Part shown: piece after piece, positions 1 through 8,778 of the stretch
Position numbering within the stretch: position 1 is the first letter of the stretch
Layout: the number at the start of each line of letters is the position of its first letter
Assembly (NCBI RefSeq): GCF_002080415.1
Contig: NZ_CP020474.1
Location: 4,043,501 to 4,107,500, forward strand
Origin: Roseovarius mucosus
GTDB lineage: Bacteria > Pseudomonadota > Alphaproteobacteria > Rhodobacterales > Rhodobacteraceae
Length of the DNA: 64,000 nt
Reading direction: 5' to 3'
Made by a program: the position numbers and the translations under genes
The notes under the pieces: model-generated
Told to the model about the DNA's origin: nothing
Database searches by the model: none
The model's input: only the letters and a program-made list of their open reading frames with translations

Positions 1-1117
1 CGGGCCGCATCAACCGCTCGCGCAGCAGGTTCAGAACGACCTCTTCAAGATCGTGGCGCTTGAAGGAGCGCTTCTGGTCGCAGGTGCCCAGTTTGCGCGC
101 GGCCGAGCAGGCCAGATAATCCTTGCCGACCGCAGCAAAGCCGCTGCCGCAGCAGCCACAGCGCAGGAGGCCTGTCAGCAGATGGATCGAGCGCTTCTTC
201 TCCCAAAACCGTGTCTCTTTGATGGCCTGTACTCTGGGGCTGGCATCGATCTCGCCCTGTCGCTGTTTGACCCGCGCCCAGAGCGCGTCATCCACGATCC
301 GCAGCTCGGGAACCTCGGTGGTGATCCACCGCTCACTTGGATTGAGCCGCGAAACCCGGCGCCCGCTTTCCGGATCCTTGATATAGCGCAGGCGGTTCCA
401 CACGAGCCGCCCGATATAGAGCTCATTATTGAGCAAGCCGGTGCCCCGAATACGGTGCCCGCGAATGGCGGTGTCGCGCCATGCTTTGCCGCGCGGACCA
501 GGAATGCGCTCGGCATTGAGGCGCTTGGCGATGGCTTTGGGGGACAGCCCCTCGCTGAATTCCTGAAATATCCTACGGATCAAGGTTGCCTCATCCGCGT
601 TGATCGTGCGTTCGCCGGTCACAAGCATGCCGTCCTCGCCCAAGCGGCGCACGACGTCATAGCCGTAGCTGTTGCCACCGCCAGAGTGCCCCGCTTCCAC
701 GCGCCCGCGTAAACCGCGATGGGTCTTGGCGGCCAGATCCTTGAGAAAGAGCTGGTTCATCGTGCCTTTGAGGCCGACATGCAGCTCACTGACTTCACCC
801 TCCGACAAGGTAACAATCCGCACCCCGTGAAAACTCAGCCGCTTGAAGAGCGTGGCCACGTCCGCCTGGTCGCGGCTTAACCGATCCAGGGCTTCGGCGA
901 TGACGATATCAAAGCAACCTCGGCTCGCGTCATCGAGCAGGCGTTGAACGCCAGGGCGCTGCATGCTGGCGCCGGAAATCGCCATGTCGGAAAACTCTTC
1001 CGTCACCGTCCAGCCTTCGCGCGCGGCGCGCTCACGGCAAATGCGCAGCTGATCCTCGATCGAGGCCTCGCTCTGCATCTGGGATGAAAACCGCGCATAG
1101 ATCGCTGCCCTGATCAT
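1..1117 (-). CDS. Large serine recombinase (resolvase/invertase family), 3' end outside window
   Basis: Reading the minus strand from an ATG at 1117 gives an open frame to the window edge (at least 372 codons, no stop). The N-terminus has the resolvase signature YARFSS around residues 7-12, with the candidate catalytic serine at 11 or 12, then a QR/DRLSRD segment typical of the catalytic domain. A recombinase domain follows (GRVEAGHSGGGNSYGY, then a linker), and then a zinc-ribbon segment with CGCCGSG and a later Cys, as in phage-type large serine integrases. These enzymes cut both strands through a 5' phosphoserine link. A GGGAGG ribosome site (1125-1130) precedes the start, and the start overlaps the stop of the upstream tyrosine recombinase gene (ATGA at 1114-1117), so the two are translationally coupled. 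The catalytic domain call is firm. The specific target is unknown. Confidence 0.9.
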   Translation of the reverse strand, partial: MIRAAIYARFSSQMQSEASIEDQLRICRERAAREGWTVTEEFSDMAISGASMQRPGVQRLLDDASRGCFDIVIAEALDRLSRDQADVATLFKRLSFHGVRIVTLSEGEVSELHVGLKGTMNQLFLKDLAAKTHRGLRGRVEAGHSGGGNSYGYDVVRRLGEDGMLVTGERTINADEATLIRRIFQEFSEGLSPKAIAKRLNAERIPGPRGKAWRDTAIRGHRIRGTGLLNNELYIGRLVWNRLRYIKDPESGRRVSRLNPSERWITTEVPELRIVDDALWARVKQRQGEIDASPRVQAIKETRFWEKKRSIHLLTGLLRCGCCGSGFAAVGKDYLACSAARKLGTCDQKRSFKRHDLEEVVLNLLRERLMRP

Positions 1118-2157
1118 GATCGACCTCCCTTAAGCCGCTGGACGAGCGACGCGTAATCGCGCCCGGCCTCGATGGTTTGTGCGTGTATGTAATGGCGTTC
1201 TGCGGTCATTGCGCTGGAGTGTGCCAGAACCGGCTGGATCAGTCGCGCACTTTCTGGTGACAACCGCGCCAGCGTCGTGGCCGCCGCATCCCGGAAGAGA
1301 TGCGGCGAGACCCGCTTGCCGGTCAATTTAAGCGTCAAATCTCCAATGCGACTGCCGAGACCATTCTGTTCCAAGATCTCACCCTTCTTGCCAACCCAGA
1401 GGATATTATGGGTCCGGCCGCCGCGGGCGAGCAAGGCTGGCCGCACGTCCACGATGTAGCGCCGAAGCATAGCCTCGATCTGAGGGGGCACTGACGCCTC
1501 CCATGGCACGCCGGTTTTGGTCATCTCCTCAGACAGCGAGATCGTGATCTCATCAGATGTCAGCAGCACAGACTGACCAAGAGCGAGCTCGCAAAATGCG
1601 CGTCGGCGTATTGGCAGAACGGCGAGCATAGCGATCATCATACCGTCCCGCAGACGGATCATCCTTTTTAGAAAATTGGGAACTGCAAGGGGATCCGCGT
1701 TGGCATAGGTCAATCCGACCTTGAGCAGCACCCCGCTCGAGAGGATTCGACCGCGCTTGCGCGCCGGATCGCCCCGGCCCGCAGCGCGCTTCAAGCCCGC
1801 GAGCAAACGCCGTTGCATTGTCCAATCCAGATCAGGGTCAGCGGCGCGCAGAACACGCAAGACGCTGTCGAAGAACATCAAGCGCGACATGGGCTTGGTG
1901 TGAGAGAGTGCCTCCAGCCAGGATTGCAAGCGGGGCAGGGTGGCCCGTTCTGCAGGCGGCAGCGCCAGTGCGTTCGGATCGAAAGTGGTCAGCCACTTCA
2001 TCCATCGCGCGTAGCGCACTTCAAGCGTCTTGGACGAGGTCTGGCGCAGATGCGCCAAAGCCCCTGGATCATCAAATGGATCCGCTTTCTTATGCAGCGC
2101 ATCCCACATGGTGCGATCAGCCGCGGGCCATGCTGCGCGGGGGAGAATGAGGCTCAT
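1114..2157 (-). CDS. Tyrosine recombinase (phage integrase family), second of the trio
   Basis: This is a 347-residue protein. The C-terminal half carries the tyrosine-recombinase catalytic pattern: Arg in LPIRRRAF (about 184), HLFRD (His 286, Arg 289), His 313 in LAHSS, and the probable nucleophile Tyr 323 in RHYIH. The N-terminal about 120 residues are a helical core-binding-like domain. The enzyme would cut and rejoin DNA through a 3' phosphotyrosine. Its start overlaps the end of the upstream 567-residue recombinase (2154-2157) and its stop overlaps the start of the serine recombinase, so the three are coupled as one unit. Family membership is clear from the motifs. Whether it acts as a partner of the other two is inferred from gene order. 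Confidence 0.9.
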   Translation of the reverse strand: MSLILPRAAWPAADRTMWDALHKKADPFDDPGALAHLRQTSSKTLEVRYARWMKWLTTFDPNALALPPAERATLPRLQSWLEALSHTKPMSRLMFFDSVLRVLRAADPDLDWTMQRRLLAGLKRAAGRGDPARKRGRILSSGVLLKVGLTYANADPLAVPNFLKRMIRLRDGMMIAMLAVLPIRRRAFCELALGQSVLLTSDEITISLSEEMTKTGVPWEASVPPQIEAMLRRYIVDVRPALLARGGRTHNILWVGKKGEILEQNGLGSRIGDLTLKLTGKRVSPHLFRDAAATTLARLSPESARLIQPVLAHSSAMTAERHYIHAQTIEAGRDYASLVQRLKGGRS

Positions 2158-3857
2158 TTGCGCCGTGCTTTTTTGGCCTCGATCAGATCAGCAAAGGCGC
2201 GTGTGGCCGACTTCACCTCAAGGCCGGAGTACATATTGATTGTGTGGCTCGTCGCACAGTGACCGAGAAGGCGGCGGGCGACCTCGTAGCCTCCTGGATT
2301 TGCATCAAGCCAGTTCATCACCGCGAAGTGACGAAACAGATGGGCATTGACCTCGACGCCGGCGGTCTTCCAGACGCGCTGTTTGATCCTATTTGAGAGT
2401 TGGCCCGGAATAATGGCCTCCGCACCGTCCCGCGTAGGAAACAGCCATGGCGTTCCGGCCGGGCACATCATCGGGCTGCGCGTCGCAAGGTGACGATCAA
2501 TCATGCGAATGACATCCTTGGGCAGTTCGAATTCGATGGGGCGTGCGTTCTTGACGTCGTCTTCGATCAAAACCAGATAGGCGCGGCCATCACCAGGGCG
2601 CTGGATATGCTTCTCCAGATGAATACCGGCCAGATTCTTGATGCGGATCGGGCAGGCCAGAAGAATAGCGATGGCCACGGCATCCTCGCGCGCCAGAGCC
2701 TTGGTGTAGGGGTTCAGTTTGCCTTCGGGCGGGTGGTTGAAAATCCGTTCAGGCAGAAGCAGCAGGCGCAGCATGGTCTGTTCGTTTTGCAGGATGCGCA
2801 ACCGGTCTCGGTTCTTGGAGGTCATCCCGCGTTGCGGTTGCGACGCGACGCGTGCCGCAAGCTTGCTCAGCTGTTTGCGTGTCGCGTCGTCTTGTCCAGT
2901 GATCCGGCCAAGGTTGCGCAACAGGGCCCCCACTTCGCTGATCATTTTTGTGATCTTGTTGTCGGTGCGGGTCAGCATCTGGCGCAGGCCGCGTTCGACT
3001 GTTGCGGGATGCAGCAACACGGCGATACTGTCGATCTCTTCCACGGGTACGCCCGCATGCACCAGTTCAGAAGCAAAGCGGATGATCTGACGTCGATACT
3101 GGAGAAGTGTTTGGGGGCGCAGCGCCTTTGCTTGTCCGTCCTCAGCCATCGGGTCTGGATGCGCCAAGCGAAACATCAGTTGTGCCAGATCCACCTGAAA
3201 CGCGTCAGAAAACATGTCGTCGTCCAGTTTGATGATCTTTTGTCGGTTCTCCAGCGGCAGAAGCGTCCTGGGCCAGCTGGGCAGGCGGCGCACTGCGAGG
3301 TTCCAGGCATTCAAGGAGGCGCGATAGGCAACTTCGGGCGACTTGCTGATCTCACAACGCACCAGAGCCTCGCGGTAAATCAAGGTGTGCTCAGCAGACA
3401 CGTCCTCTGGGCGGAGGCCGAGGTCGCTCAGGAAATAGACAAAACGGTGCAGTGCTGGCTTCAAAGTGGGATCGTTGGAGGCCAGAACCATTGACCAGAG
3501 CTCATTCCATTCGGGCATGAGGTCGGTCTTGCGGTGCTTGCGGCGCTCCACGATTCCAACATGGGCCATGGCCGACCGCGCGTCGCTGACGGCGTTCTGC
3601 CACGCCTTCCGGCTGATCCCCAGCGAGACGGGTGAAATCTTGGCCAGACGTGGCTGCAGCCACCGCCCGTGGCAGGGCACATTTTGCGGCGCCCGACCAA
3701 GAGCTTTGGCGACGCGGCGCAAACCTGAGATCATATCCCGGATGCGGATGACATTCAGGCTCTTGTCCTCCTCCAGGGTCTTGATCAGATCAGAGAACAT
3801 CGGTGTTTGGTTGGGTATGAACGCCATATCGAGATCATTCTTCGCAACATAACTCAT
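2154..3857 (-). CDS. Tyrosine recombinase (large), first of the trio
   Basis: A 567-residue protein starting at the ATG at 3857. It is preceded by AAGGAAA with suitable spacing, and an in-frame extension to 4016 lacks protein-like sequence or a ribosome site. The C-terminus shows tyrosine-recombinase motifs: an Arg in the CPIRIKN segment, HLFRH (His 506, Arg 509), LLGHC (His 533) and the candidate nucleophile Tyr 543 in NMYSG. The long N-terminal region (about 330 residues) is helical and longer than in simple phage integrases, resembling integrases found in multi-recombinase mobile elements. It opens the recombinase operon and lies downstream of a small HTH protein. The role in element movement is inferred. 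Confidence 0.88.
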   Translation of the reverse strand: MSYVAKNDLDMAFIPNQTPMFSDLIKTLEEDKSLNVIRIRDMISGLRRVAKALGRAPQNVPCHGRWLQPRLAKISPVSLGISRKAWQNAVSDARSAMAHVGIVERRKHRKTDLMPEWNELWSMVLASNDPTLKPALHRFVYFLSDLGLRPEDVSAEHTLIYREALVRCEISKSPEVAYRASLNAWNLAVRRLPSWPRTLLPLENRQKIIKLDDDMFSDAFQVDLAQLMFRLAHPDPMAEDGQAKALRPQTLLQYRRQIIRFASELVHAGVPVEEIDSIAVLLHPATVERGLRQMLTRTDNKITKMISEVGALLRNLGRITGQDDATRKQLSKLAARVASQPQRGMTSKNRDRLRILQNEQTMLRLLLLPERIFNHPPEGKLNPYTKALAREDAVAIAILLACPIRIKNLAGIHLEKHIQRPGDGRAYLVLIEDDVKNARPIEFELPKDVIRMIDRHLATRSPMMCPAGTPWLFPTRDGAEAIIPGQLSNRIKQRVWKTAGVEVNAHLFRHFAVMNWLDANPGGYEVARRLLGHCATSHTINMYSGLEVKSATRAFADLIEAKKARRK

Positions 3858-4022
3858 CGGGTGGTTTCCTTTTGGACAGGGGGAGACTCGGGTGGACAGG
3901 TCAGGACAGAGCGCCCGATTCGGGAAAAGAGTAGCATGAAAAGTTCGCAATTTACGGCGTAGGCCTCTTCCCGAAACAGGCGTAAACCATTGATATGAAT
4001 GGACATTGATGGCCAAAGATGA

Positions 4023-4232
4023 TCACCACTGTGAGGCCGCTCGATAGGCCGCGTGTGCCGCTGGATCGATGCGTAAAAGACGCCCTCCAGGCCCCACACG
4101 GATCGCCTGAAGAAGGCCGGACGCAATCGCGCGGCGCACCGTTTTTTCCGAGCAGTTGTCCAGAACGGCCACATCCTTCACCGTCAAAAGGACGCGAGGT
4201 TGGTTAGGTGTCTTGAAGGTCGGGGTGGGCAT
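4023..4232 (-). CDS. Small HTH (excisionase/MerR-like) protein
   Basis: A 69-residue protein starting at ATG 4232 behind a GAGGAG ribosome site. The core (VLLTVKDVAVLDNCSEKTVRR, then a GLLQAIRVGPGGRLLRI wing) is the winged-helix pattern of excisionase/helix-turn-helix proteins: a helix pair that reads DNA, followed by a short basic beta wing. Such proteins act as recombination directionality factors or regulators of the neighbouring integrase. It lies about 165 bases upstream of the first tyrosine recombinase on the same strand, which fits that role. An alternative longer start exists at 4325 but has no ribosome site. Substrate and direction of control are not shown by the sequence. Confidence 0.75.
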   Translation of the reverse strand: MPTPTFKTPNQPRVLLTVKDVAVLDNCSEKTVRRAIASGLLQAIRVGPGGRLLRIDPAAHAAYRAASQW

Positions 4233-4377
4233 TGGCTGTCTCCTCAACGTTAGGAGCATCCGCCACCAAGTCCCCTGCCACCTGCCGCGCAAGCAGATCA
4301 ACCAGCCGCAAAATCGCAGCGTCAATCTGCGCGTCGGCAGACTTCAGAGAAAGGGATTGGGCGGGAACGCGTGTCAT
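4204..4377 (-). CDS. Possible 57-residue leader protein overlapping the HTH gene
   Basis: An ATG at 4377 opens a 57-codon frame with stop TAA at 4204-4206. It overlaps the next gene by 29 bases in another frame, the arrangement expected of coupled genes. The middle is a regular amphipathic stretch (AQIDAAILRLVDLLARQVAGD), which looks like a real helix, with an acidic tail. There is no strong ribosome site. I do not recognise a family. It could be a real small protein of the recombinase module or a chance frame. Confidence 0.4.
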   Translation of the reverse strand: MTRVPAQSLSLKSADAQIDAAILRLVDLLARQVAGDLVADAPNVEETANAHPDLQDT

Positions 4378-4427
4378 GCCATGACCATGACGCGAGGACC
4401 AAAATAGAACAAAGTGTCCAGATCGAC

Positions 4428-5171
4428 TTACTTGTCAGTGGTAGATACACTTGCCTCTTCAAGCTTCAGGCGTTCGTACAATTCTTTAGACTCCTGATGT
4501 TCGCGCCAACCCTGAACCTCTTTCCAGATCGTCTCGCCTTTTATCTCTGACACCGGATCGGTGATGCAACGCACAATTGCATTAGTGAAATCGACAAGCG
4601 GTCCAGTTCGTTCAGAGGTCACGGAGTTGGTCGTTAGAGACACGTTTTTGTCTGCCGCGTGCCATGTATCGAAAATACACCCTAAAATTACGGTGCGGCG
4701 ATAATCGCGATTGCGCCTCTTGTCAGGCTCCCCGGTGAAGTGGACCCCATACTTTACCGCCGCCCGAGCAAGCGTTCCACTTAGCACCGAAACGTCTCTG
4801 AGCGCGTTCTCCAACATCAATCTAAAAACAATATTTGGGTTGTCTTTCGAGCGACCAACCTTTGGGTACTGAACTTCAATCTCCGAATACAACGCCGACG
4901 CTCGGGAAAGCCGCACCTGAGCCTGCCTCAACTCTTTGATCAGCTTTTCAAGTTCCGAAGGGCCCATCTCCATCTGCTTGACGACCTTCAAAATGCCGCG
5001 TGAGACAATTCTGCCTGATAGACAACCTCCGAGTGCCGAAGACAGCTTGCGCAAACTGTCTCGCGGAAGGTCGAAATCTGCGGCGAACTGCTGGATCTGA
5101 GTGTCATTCAGTGGGCCATCCGCAGTTTCCTGCTGCATGATCCACCTTGTAGGCGGTGGCCGCTTTACCAT
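4428..5171 (-). CDS. Helical protein of unknown function
   Basis: A 247-residue protein starting at ATG 5171 behind AAGGAA. It is mostly alpha-helical and charged, with a probable coiled segment near residues 73-100 (rich in Glu, Leu, Lys and Arg) and no membrane segment or signal peptide. I recognise no catalytic motif. The stretch around residues 165-205 (Trp followed by a TGPLVDF segment) resembles a motif seen in uncharacterised proteins next to integrases, but that is only an impression. It lies between the recombinase module and the gene-poor stretch, so it is probably cargo of a mobile element. Confidence 0.6.
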   Translation of the reverse strand: MVKRPPPTRWIMQQETADGPLNDTQIQQFAADFDLPRDSLRKLSSALGGCLSGRIVSRGILKVVKQMEMGPSELEKLIKELRQAQVRLSRASALYSEIEVQYPKVGRSKDNPNIVFRLMLENALRDVSVLSGTLARAAVKYGVHFTGEPDKRRNRDYRRTVILGCIFDTWHAADKNVSLTTNSVTSERTGPLVDFTNAIVRCITDPVSEIKGETIWKEVQGWREHQESKELYERLKLEEASVSTTDK

Positions 5172-6291
5172 TCTCTATTCCTTGAACGCAGTCGGTTGAC
5201 GCCGGCATGTCCTCACTCGCAGTCATTCCCAGTGTATCGATCGCGTACCAAAAACAACATCCCTACACTTAGCATTCTCTGACCAACGGCTCGAAAACGA
5301 ACTTCGAGTCAGGACCTTGCGCCTTGCTCCCTGGTGCTTGGTTTATGCTCGTTGCTTTTCCAAAGGCCTGGATCAGAAAAAGCATCGACCACGGTTCTCC
5401 CGTCAACCGGCCACCAATGATGGAATAAGATCCGGGGACCACCCCACCCCGCGCCGACGCGGCCCCTTCTGGCCCGGCGCAGAAACACGACGACGAAACC
5501 CACCAGCCGGTGAAATCGATGCTCGCGCGCGATGTGACGGATCGGGGACCGCAACGGTTGCTATCGCCGAAGCGGGGCAGGTGCAAAGCCTGCGGGGAAG
5601 CGGCTGGCCACCGAAAAACGGCATCGTGTGGATACGGATCTGAAAGCGAAGGGCCTTCCCCCGCAAGACGGGGGGAAGGTGCGGGGGCCGGATATTGTCT
5701 GATGACACCACAAACGCCGCTGTAGCTAAGCTGGTAGAGCAGGCCCTTCTTGGTTTTCGCCAGATGTCGTTGATTTTCGTGTCGGATTGACCCGTTTTTC
5801 TATTTAGCGCTGACCATTCTGAAATATGATAATCTCATGAAAAGTCGGCGGAATTATTGAAATCAGTGGGTCAAGGCGTTTCGAAAAACTGGTTCAAATT
5901 CTCGCAGAATTCAACACGCCTCAGCCATGAACTCCCGCGTCATGGGTGAGTGCGGCAGGATCAGATCACTGGGAGAAGTCTGGAAGGTGATCATCCGTAG
6001 GTCAACTCGATGATACATGGGTGGCAGTGGCCAACAGTTTAGCACAGCCCATGGGACGTCTGACAAGGCCAGCTTGGACGGGGTTTTGTGTCATGGATGT
6101 CCCAGGGATGCTCGACGTGGGTGCCGATCCCGCGAGGCGTTCGCCTTTTCACAATGCGAATCAAAGCAAGGAATAGTGCAGCCGCAATCTTTGCGGGAAA
6201 CGATGTGCCGTTCAGCGTTGTCCCGTGGCTGCAAAGCTGATTAAGTCCTTGAGTAACGACGACGATATAGTTCTTCCCTTAATGTTGGGGC
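5172..6291. other. Gene-poor stretch between mobile module and restriction operon
   Basis: No reading frame here has a convincing start, codon pattern or domain. The part from about 5280 to 5700 is GC-rich and reads open in several frames, as GC-rich noncoding DNA does. It is followed by a broken tRNA-like sequence at 5716-5741, and then a lower-GC stretch (5760-6290). The mixture suggests a junction of inserted DNA pieces. Confidence 0.5.
5716..5741 (+). pseudogene. 5' half of a tRNA gene (tRNA-Thr-like), truncated
   Basis: The 26 bases read like the acceptor strand, D stem and D loop of a tRNA-Thr gene (begins GCCGCTG, then TAGCTA...TGGTAGAGCA). After the D stem the sequence departs from any tRNA: there is no anticodon arm or T arm. 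One D-stem base is changed (A for C), so the stem no longer pairs fully. It is best read as a remnant left by integration or recombination at a tRNA gene. Confidence 0.5.
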
Positions 6292-8775
6292 ATGCACCAA
6301 GGTTGTGGCGGTTTGGATAAACGATTCCTGAGTGAGCGTGACATTTGCACGAAGTTCATCACGCCAGCCCTGCGTGCCGCTGGGTGGGACGAGATGACTC
6401 AGATCCGCGAAGAGGTCAGCTTTACCAAGGGACGGATCATCGTGCGCGGCAGGCTGGTGAGCCGGGGTAAGGGCAAGCGGGCTGATTACATCCTGTCGGT
6501 AAAACCGAATATCCCGCTGGCGATTATAGAGGCCAAGGAGAACACACAGGCGGTTGGCGCCGGGCTGCAGCAGGCACTGGACTACGCGGAAACGCTGGAC
6601 ATCCCGTTCGTGTTTTCGTCGAACGGCGATGGGTTTGTTTTTCATGATCGAACTGGTGCTAGCCCGACACCCGAGGTCACACTAACCTTGGATGAGTTTC
6701 CGTCACCTGCCGAGTTGTGGGCGCGGTATCAGACGGCTAAGGGGCTATCGGATGAAGCTGCGGCGGTGGCGTTGCAGGATTATTTCGACGATGGCAGCGG
6801 CAAGACCCCGCGCTACTATCAGGTTAACGCTGTCAACACTGCGATTGAAGCCATCGCCAAGGGCCAGGACCGTGTGTTGCTGGTGATGGCAACCGGCACC
6901 GGCAAGACCTACACGGCGTTTCAGATTATCTGGCGGCTTTGGAAGGCGGGACAGAAAAAGCGCATCCTGTTTCTGGCGGATCGCAACGTGCTGATCGACC
7001 AGACCATGGTGAATGATTTCCGGCCCTTCGCGGGCAATATGGCAAAACTGTCGACCCAGTCCAAAACCATTGAGCGCGCCGATGGCACATCAAACGATCT
7101 GACGATTGCCTTGGATAAAAAGAGGCGGATCGACACATCCTATGAGATTTATCTTGGCCTCTATCAGGCCATCACCGGCCCCGATGAAAGTCAGAAGCTC
7201 TACCGCGAGTTTTCACCAGACTTTTTCGATCTGATTGTGATTGACGAGTGCCACCGGGGAAGCGCTGCAGACGATTCCGCCTGGCGCGAAATTCTCGCGC
7301 ATTTCTCAACGGCGACCCAGATCGGCCTGACCGCAACGCCGAAGGAAACCGAATACGCCTCGAACATCGATTACTTTGGCAAGCCGGTTTACAGCTATTC
7401 GCTCAAGCAGGGCATCCGCGACGGCTTCCTTGCACCCTACAAGGTGATCAAGGTTCACATCGACCGGGATGTGCAGGGCTATCGGCCTGTTCAAGGTCAG
7501 CTGGATCGCGACGGTGAAGAAGTCGAAGATCGCATCTACAACACTAAGGATTTCGACCGGACATTGGTGCTGGAGGATCGTACCAAACTGGTCGCCCAGA
7601 AGATCACGGAGTTTCTGAAACAAAGCGGCGACCGGATGGCCAAAACCATCGTCTTTTGTGTCGATCAGGAACACGCCGCCCGGATGCGGCAGGCGCTCAT
7701 CAATGAAAACGCCGATCTGGTGGCGCAAAACCATCGCTACGTCATGCGTATCACCGGCAATGACAAAGAAGGCCTCGACCAACTTGGTAACTTTATCGAC
7801 CCGGAAGCGCCCCATCCGGTGATCGTGACAACTTCACGGCTTCTCTCGACCGGTGTCGATGCGCAAACCTGTCGTCTGATCGTCCTCGATCGTGAAGTTG
7901 GGTCAATGACCGAGTTCAAGCAGATCGTTGGTCGCGGCAGCCGTGTACATGAGGATACCCAAAAGCTGTTCTTCACAGTCATGGATTTCCGAGGCTCAAC
8001 GAGCCATTTCGCTGACCCGGAATTCGATGGGGAGCCGGTTCAAATTTACCAACCCGGCCCTGATGACCCGATAACACCACCAGATGATGCCCCGCAGACG
8101 GACAATGAAGGCGCTCCCTTGTCACCGGAACCGGATGATGATGAAACTGTGCTGATTGACCCAATCGATCCACTCGACCCACTTGGTGGCAACACAGGCG
8201 GCGGCCCGATCCGCAAGGTCTACGTTGATGGGGTAGGCGCGGTCATCGTGGCTGAACGCGTTGAATACCTCGACGAGAACGGCAAGCTGGTCACAGAGTC
8301 TTTGCGCGACTACACCCGCAAGGCCCTGAAACGGCAATTTGCCAGCCTTGATGATTTCCTCAAGCGCTGGAACAGCGAGGGCCGCAAACAGGCGGTGTTC
8401 GAGGAATTGGCAGCCGAAGGCCTGCCGCTCGATGTCATCGCTGCGGAACTTGGCAAGGATCTCGACCCATTCGACCTGATCTGCCACATCGCTTTTGATG
8501 CCAAACCTCTCACCCGGCGTGAGCGGGCTGAAAGCGTGAAAAAACGCGATGTATTTACTAAATACGGCCCCCAGGCAAAGGCCGTTCTCGAAGCCCTGCT
8601 GGAAAAATATGCCGATGAGGGCGTCATGAACCTCGACGATCTTGGCGTCCTGAAGATTGCGCCATTCAGTGGCATGGGAAGTGTGGTTGAACTCGTTCGC
8701 GCTTTCGGTGGAAAACCCGGGTTCGAACAGGCCGTCCACGACCTGCAATCTGCTATTTACGAAGAAAGCGCATAA
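6292..8775 (+). CDS. hsdR: Type I restriction enzyme, R (motor/nuclease) subunit
   Basis: An 827-residue HsdR. The N-terminal nuclease domain has Asp in RADYILS and the E-A-K pair in LAIIEAKEN (PD-(D/E)XK type). A helicase core follows: Walker A in MATGTGKTYTA, the DECHRG box, GLTATPKE, then the second RecA domain with TSRLLSTGVDAQT and QIVGRGSRVHED. The C-terminal region resembles EcoEI-type R subunits. With HsdM and HsdS it would translocate and cut unmodified DNA. The downstream TTG at 6313, behind AAGG, is a possible alternative start and removes an atypical 7-residue leader. It is separated from hsdM by 3 bases, so the genes form one operon. Confidence 0.93.
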   Translation: MHQGCGGLDKRFLSERDICTKFITPALRAAGWDEMTQIREEVSFTKGRIIVRGRLVSRGKGKRADYILSVKPNIPLAIIEAKENTQAVGAGLQQALDYAETLDIPFVFSSNGDGFVFHDRTGASPTPEVTLTLDEFPSPAELWARYQTAKGLSDEAAAVALQDYFDDGSGKTPRYYQVNAVNTAIEAIAKGQDRVLLVMATGTGKTYTAFQIIWRLWKAGQKKRILFLADRNVLIDQTMVNDFRPFAGNMAKLSTQSKTIERADGTSNDLTIALDKKRRIDTSYEIYLGLYQAITGPDESQKLYREFSPDFFDLIVIDECHRGSAADDSAWREILAHFSTATQIGLTATPKETEYASNIDYFGKPVYSYSLKQGIRDGFLAPYKVIKVHIDRDVQGYRPVQGQLDRDGEEVEDRIYNTKDFDRTLVLEDRTKLVAQKITEFLKQSGDRMAKTIVFCVDQEHAARMRQALINENADLVAQNHRYVMRITGNDKEGLDQLGNFIDPEAPHPVIVTTSRLLSTGVDAQTCRLIVLDREVGSMTEFKQIVGRGSRVHEDTQKLFFTVMDFRGSTSHFADPEFDGEPVQIYQPGPDDPITPPDDAPQTDNEGAPLSPEPDDDETVLIDPIDPLDPLGGNTGGGPIRKVYVDGVGAVIVAERVEYLDENGKLVTESLRDYTRKALKRQFASLDDFLKRWNSEGRKQAVFEELAAEGLPLDVIAAELGKDLDPFDLICHIAFDAKPLTRRERAESVKKRDVFTKYGPQAKAVLEALLEKYADEGVMNLDDLGVLKIAPFSGMGSVVELVRAFGGKPGFEQAVHDLQSAIYEESA

Positions 8776-8778
8776 CCA

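Larger units (their letters stand above)
1..4377 (-). mobile_element. Recombinase module with two tyrosine and one serine recombinase (partial)
   Basis: One minus-strand unit contains a possible leader protein, an excisionase-like HTH protein, a large tyrosine recombinase, a second tyrosine recombinase and a large serine recombinase, with 4-base ATGA overlaps between the recombinases. Known recombinase-in-trio elements carry three tyrosine recombinases, so a serine enzyme in third place is unusual. The left end is outside the window. No terminal inverted repeats or target duplications could be identified on the right side (about 4380-4440). Confidence 0.7.

Noticed and set aside
53..712. Long plus-strand frame at the left end
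   Set aside because: It is the antisense shadow of the serine recombinase, whose minus-strand translation carries clear family motifs.
2400..3494. 364-codon plus-strand frame
   Set aside because: It is antisense to the large tyrosine recombinase, which has catalytic motifs and a good ribosome site.
5309..5711. Several 80-110 codon frames in the GC-rich gap
   Set aside because: Open in multiple frames at once, without ribosome sites or family resemblance.
6017..6244. 75-codon plus-strand frame before hsdR
   Set aside because: Cys- and Arg-rich reading typical of noncoding sequence, no ribosome site.
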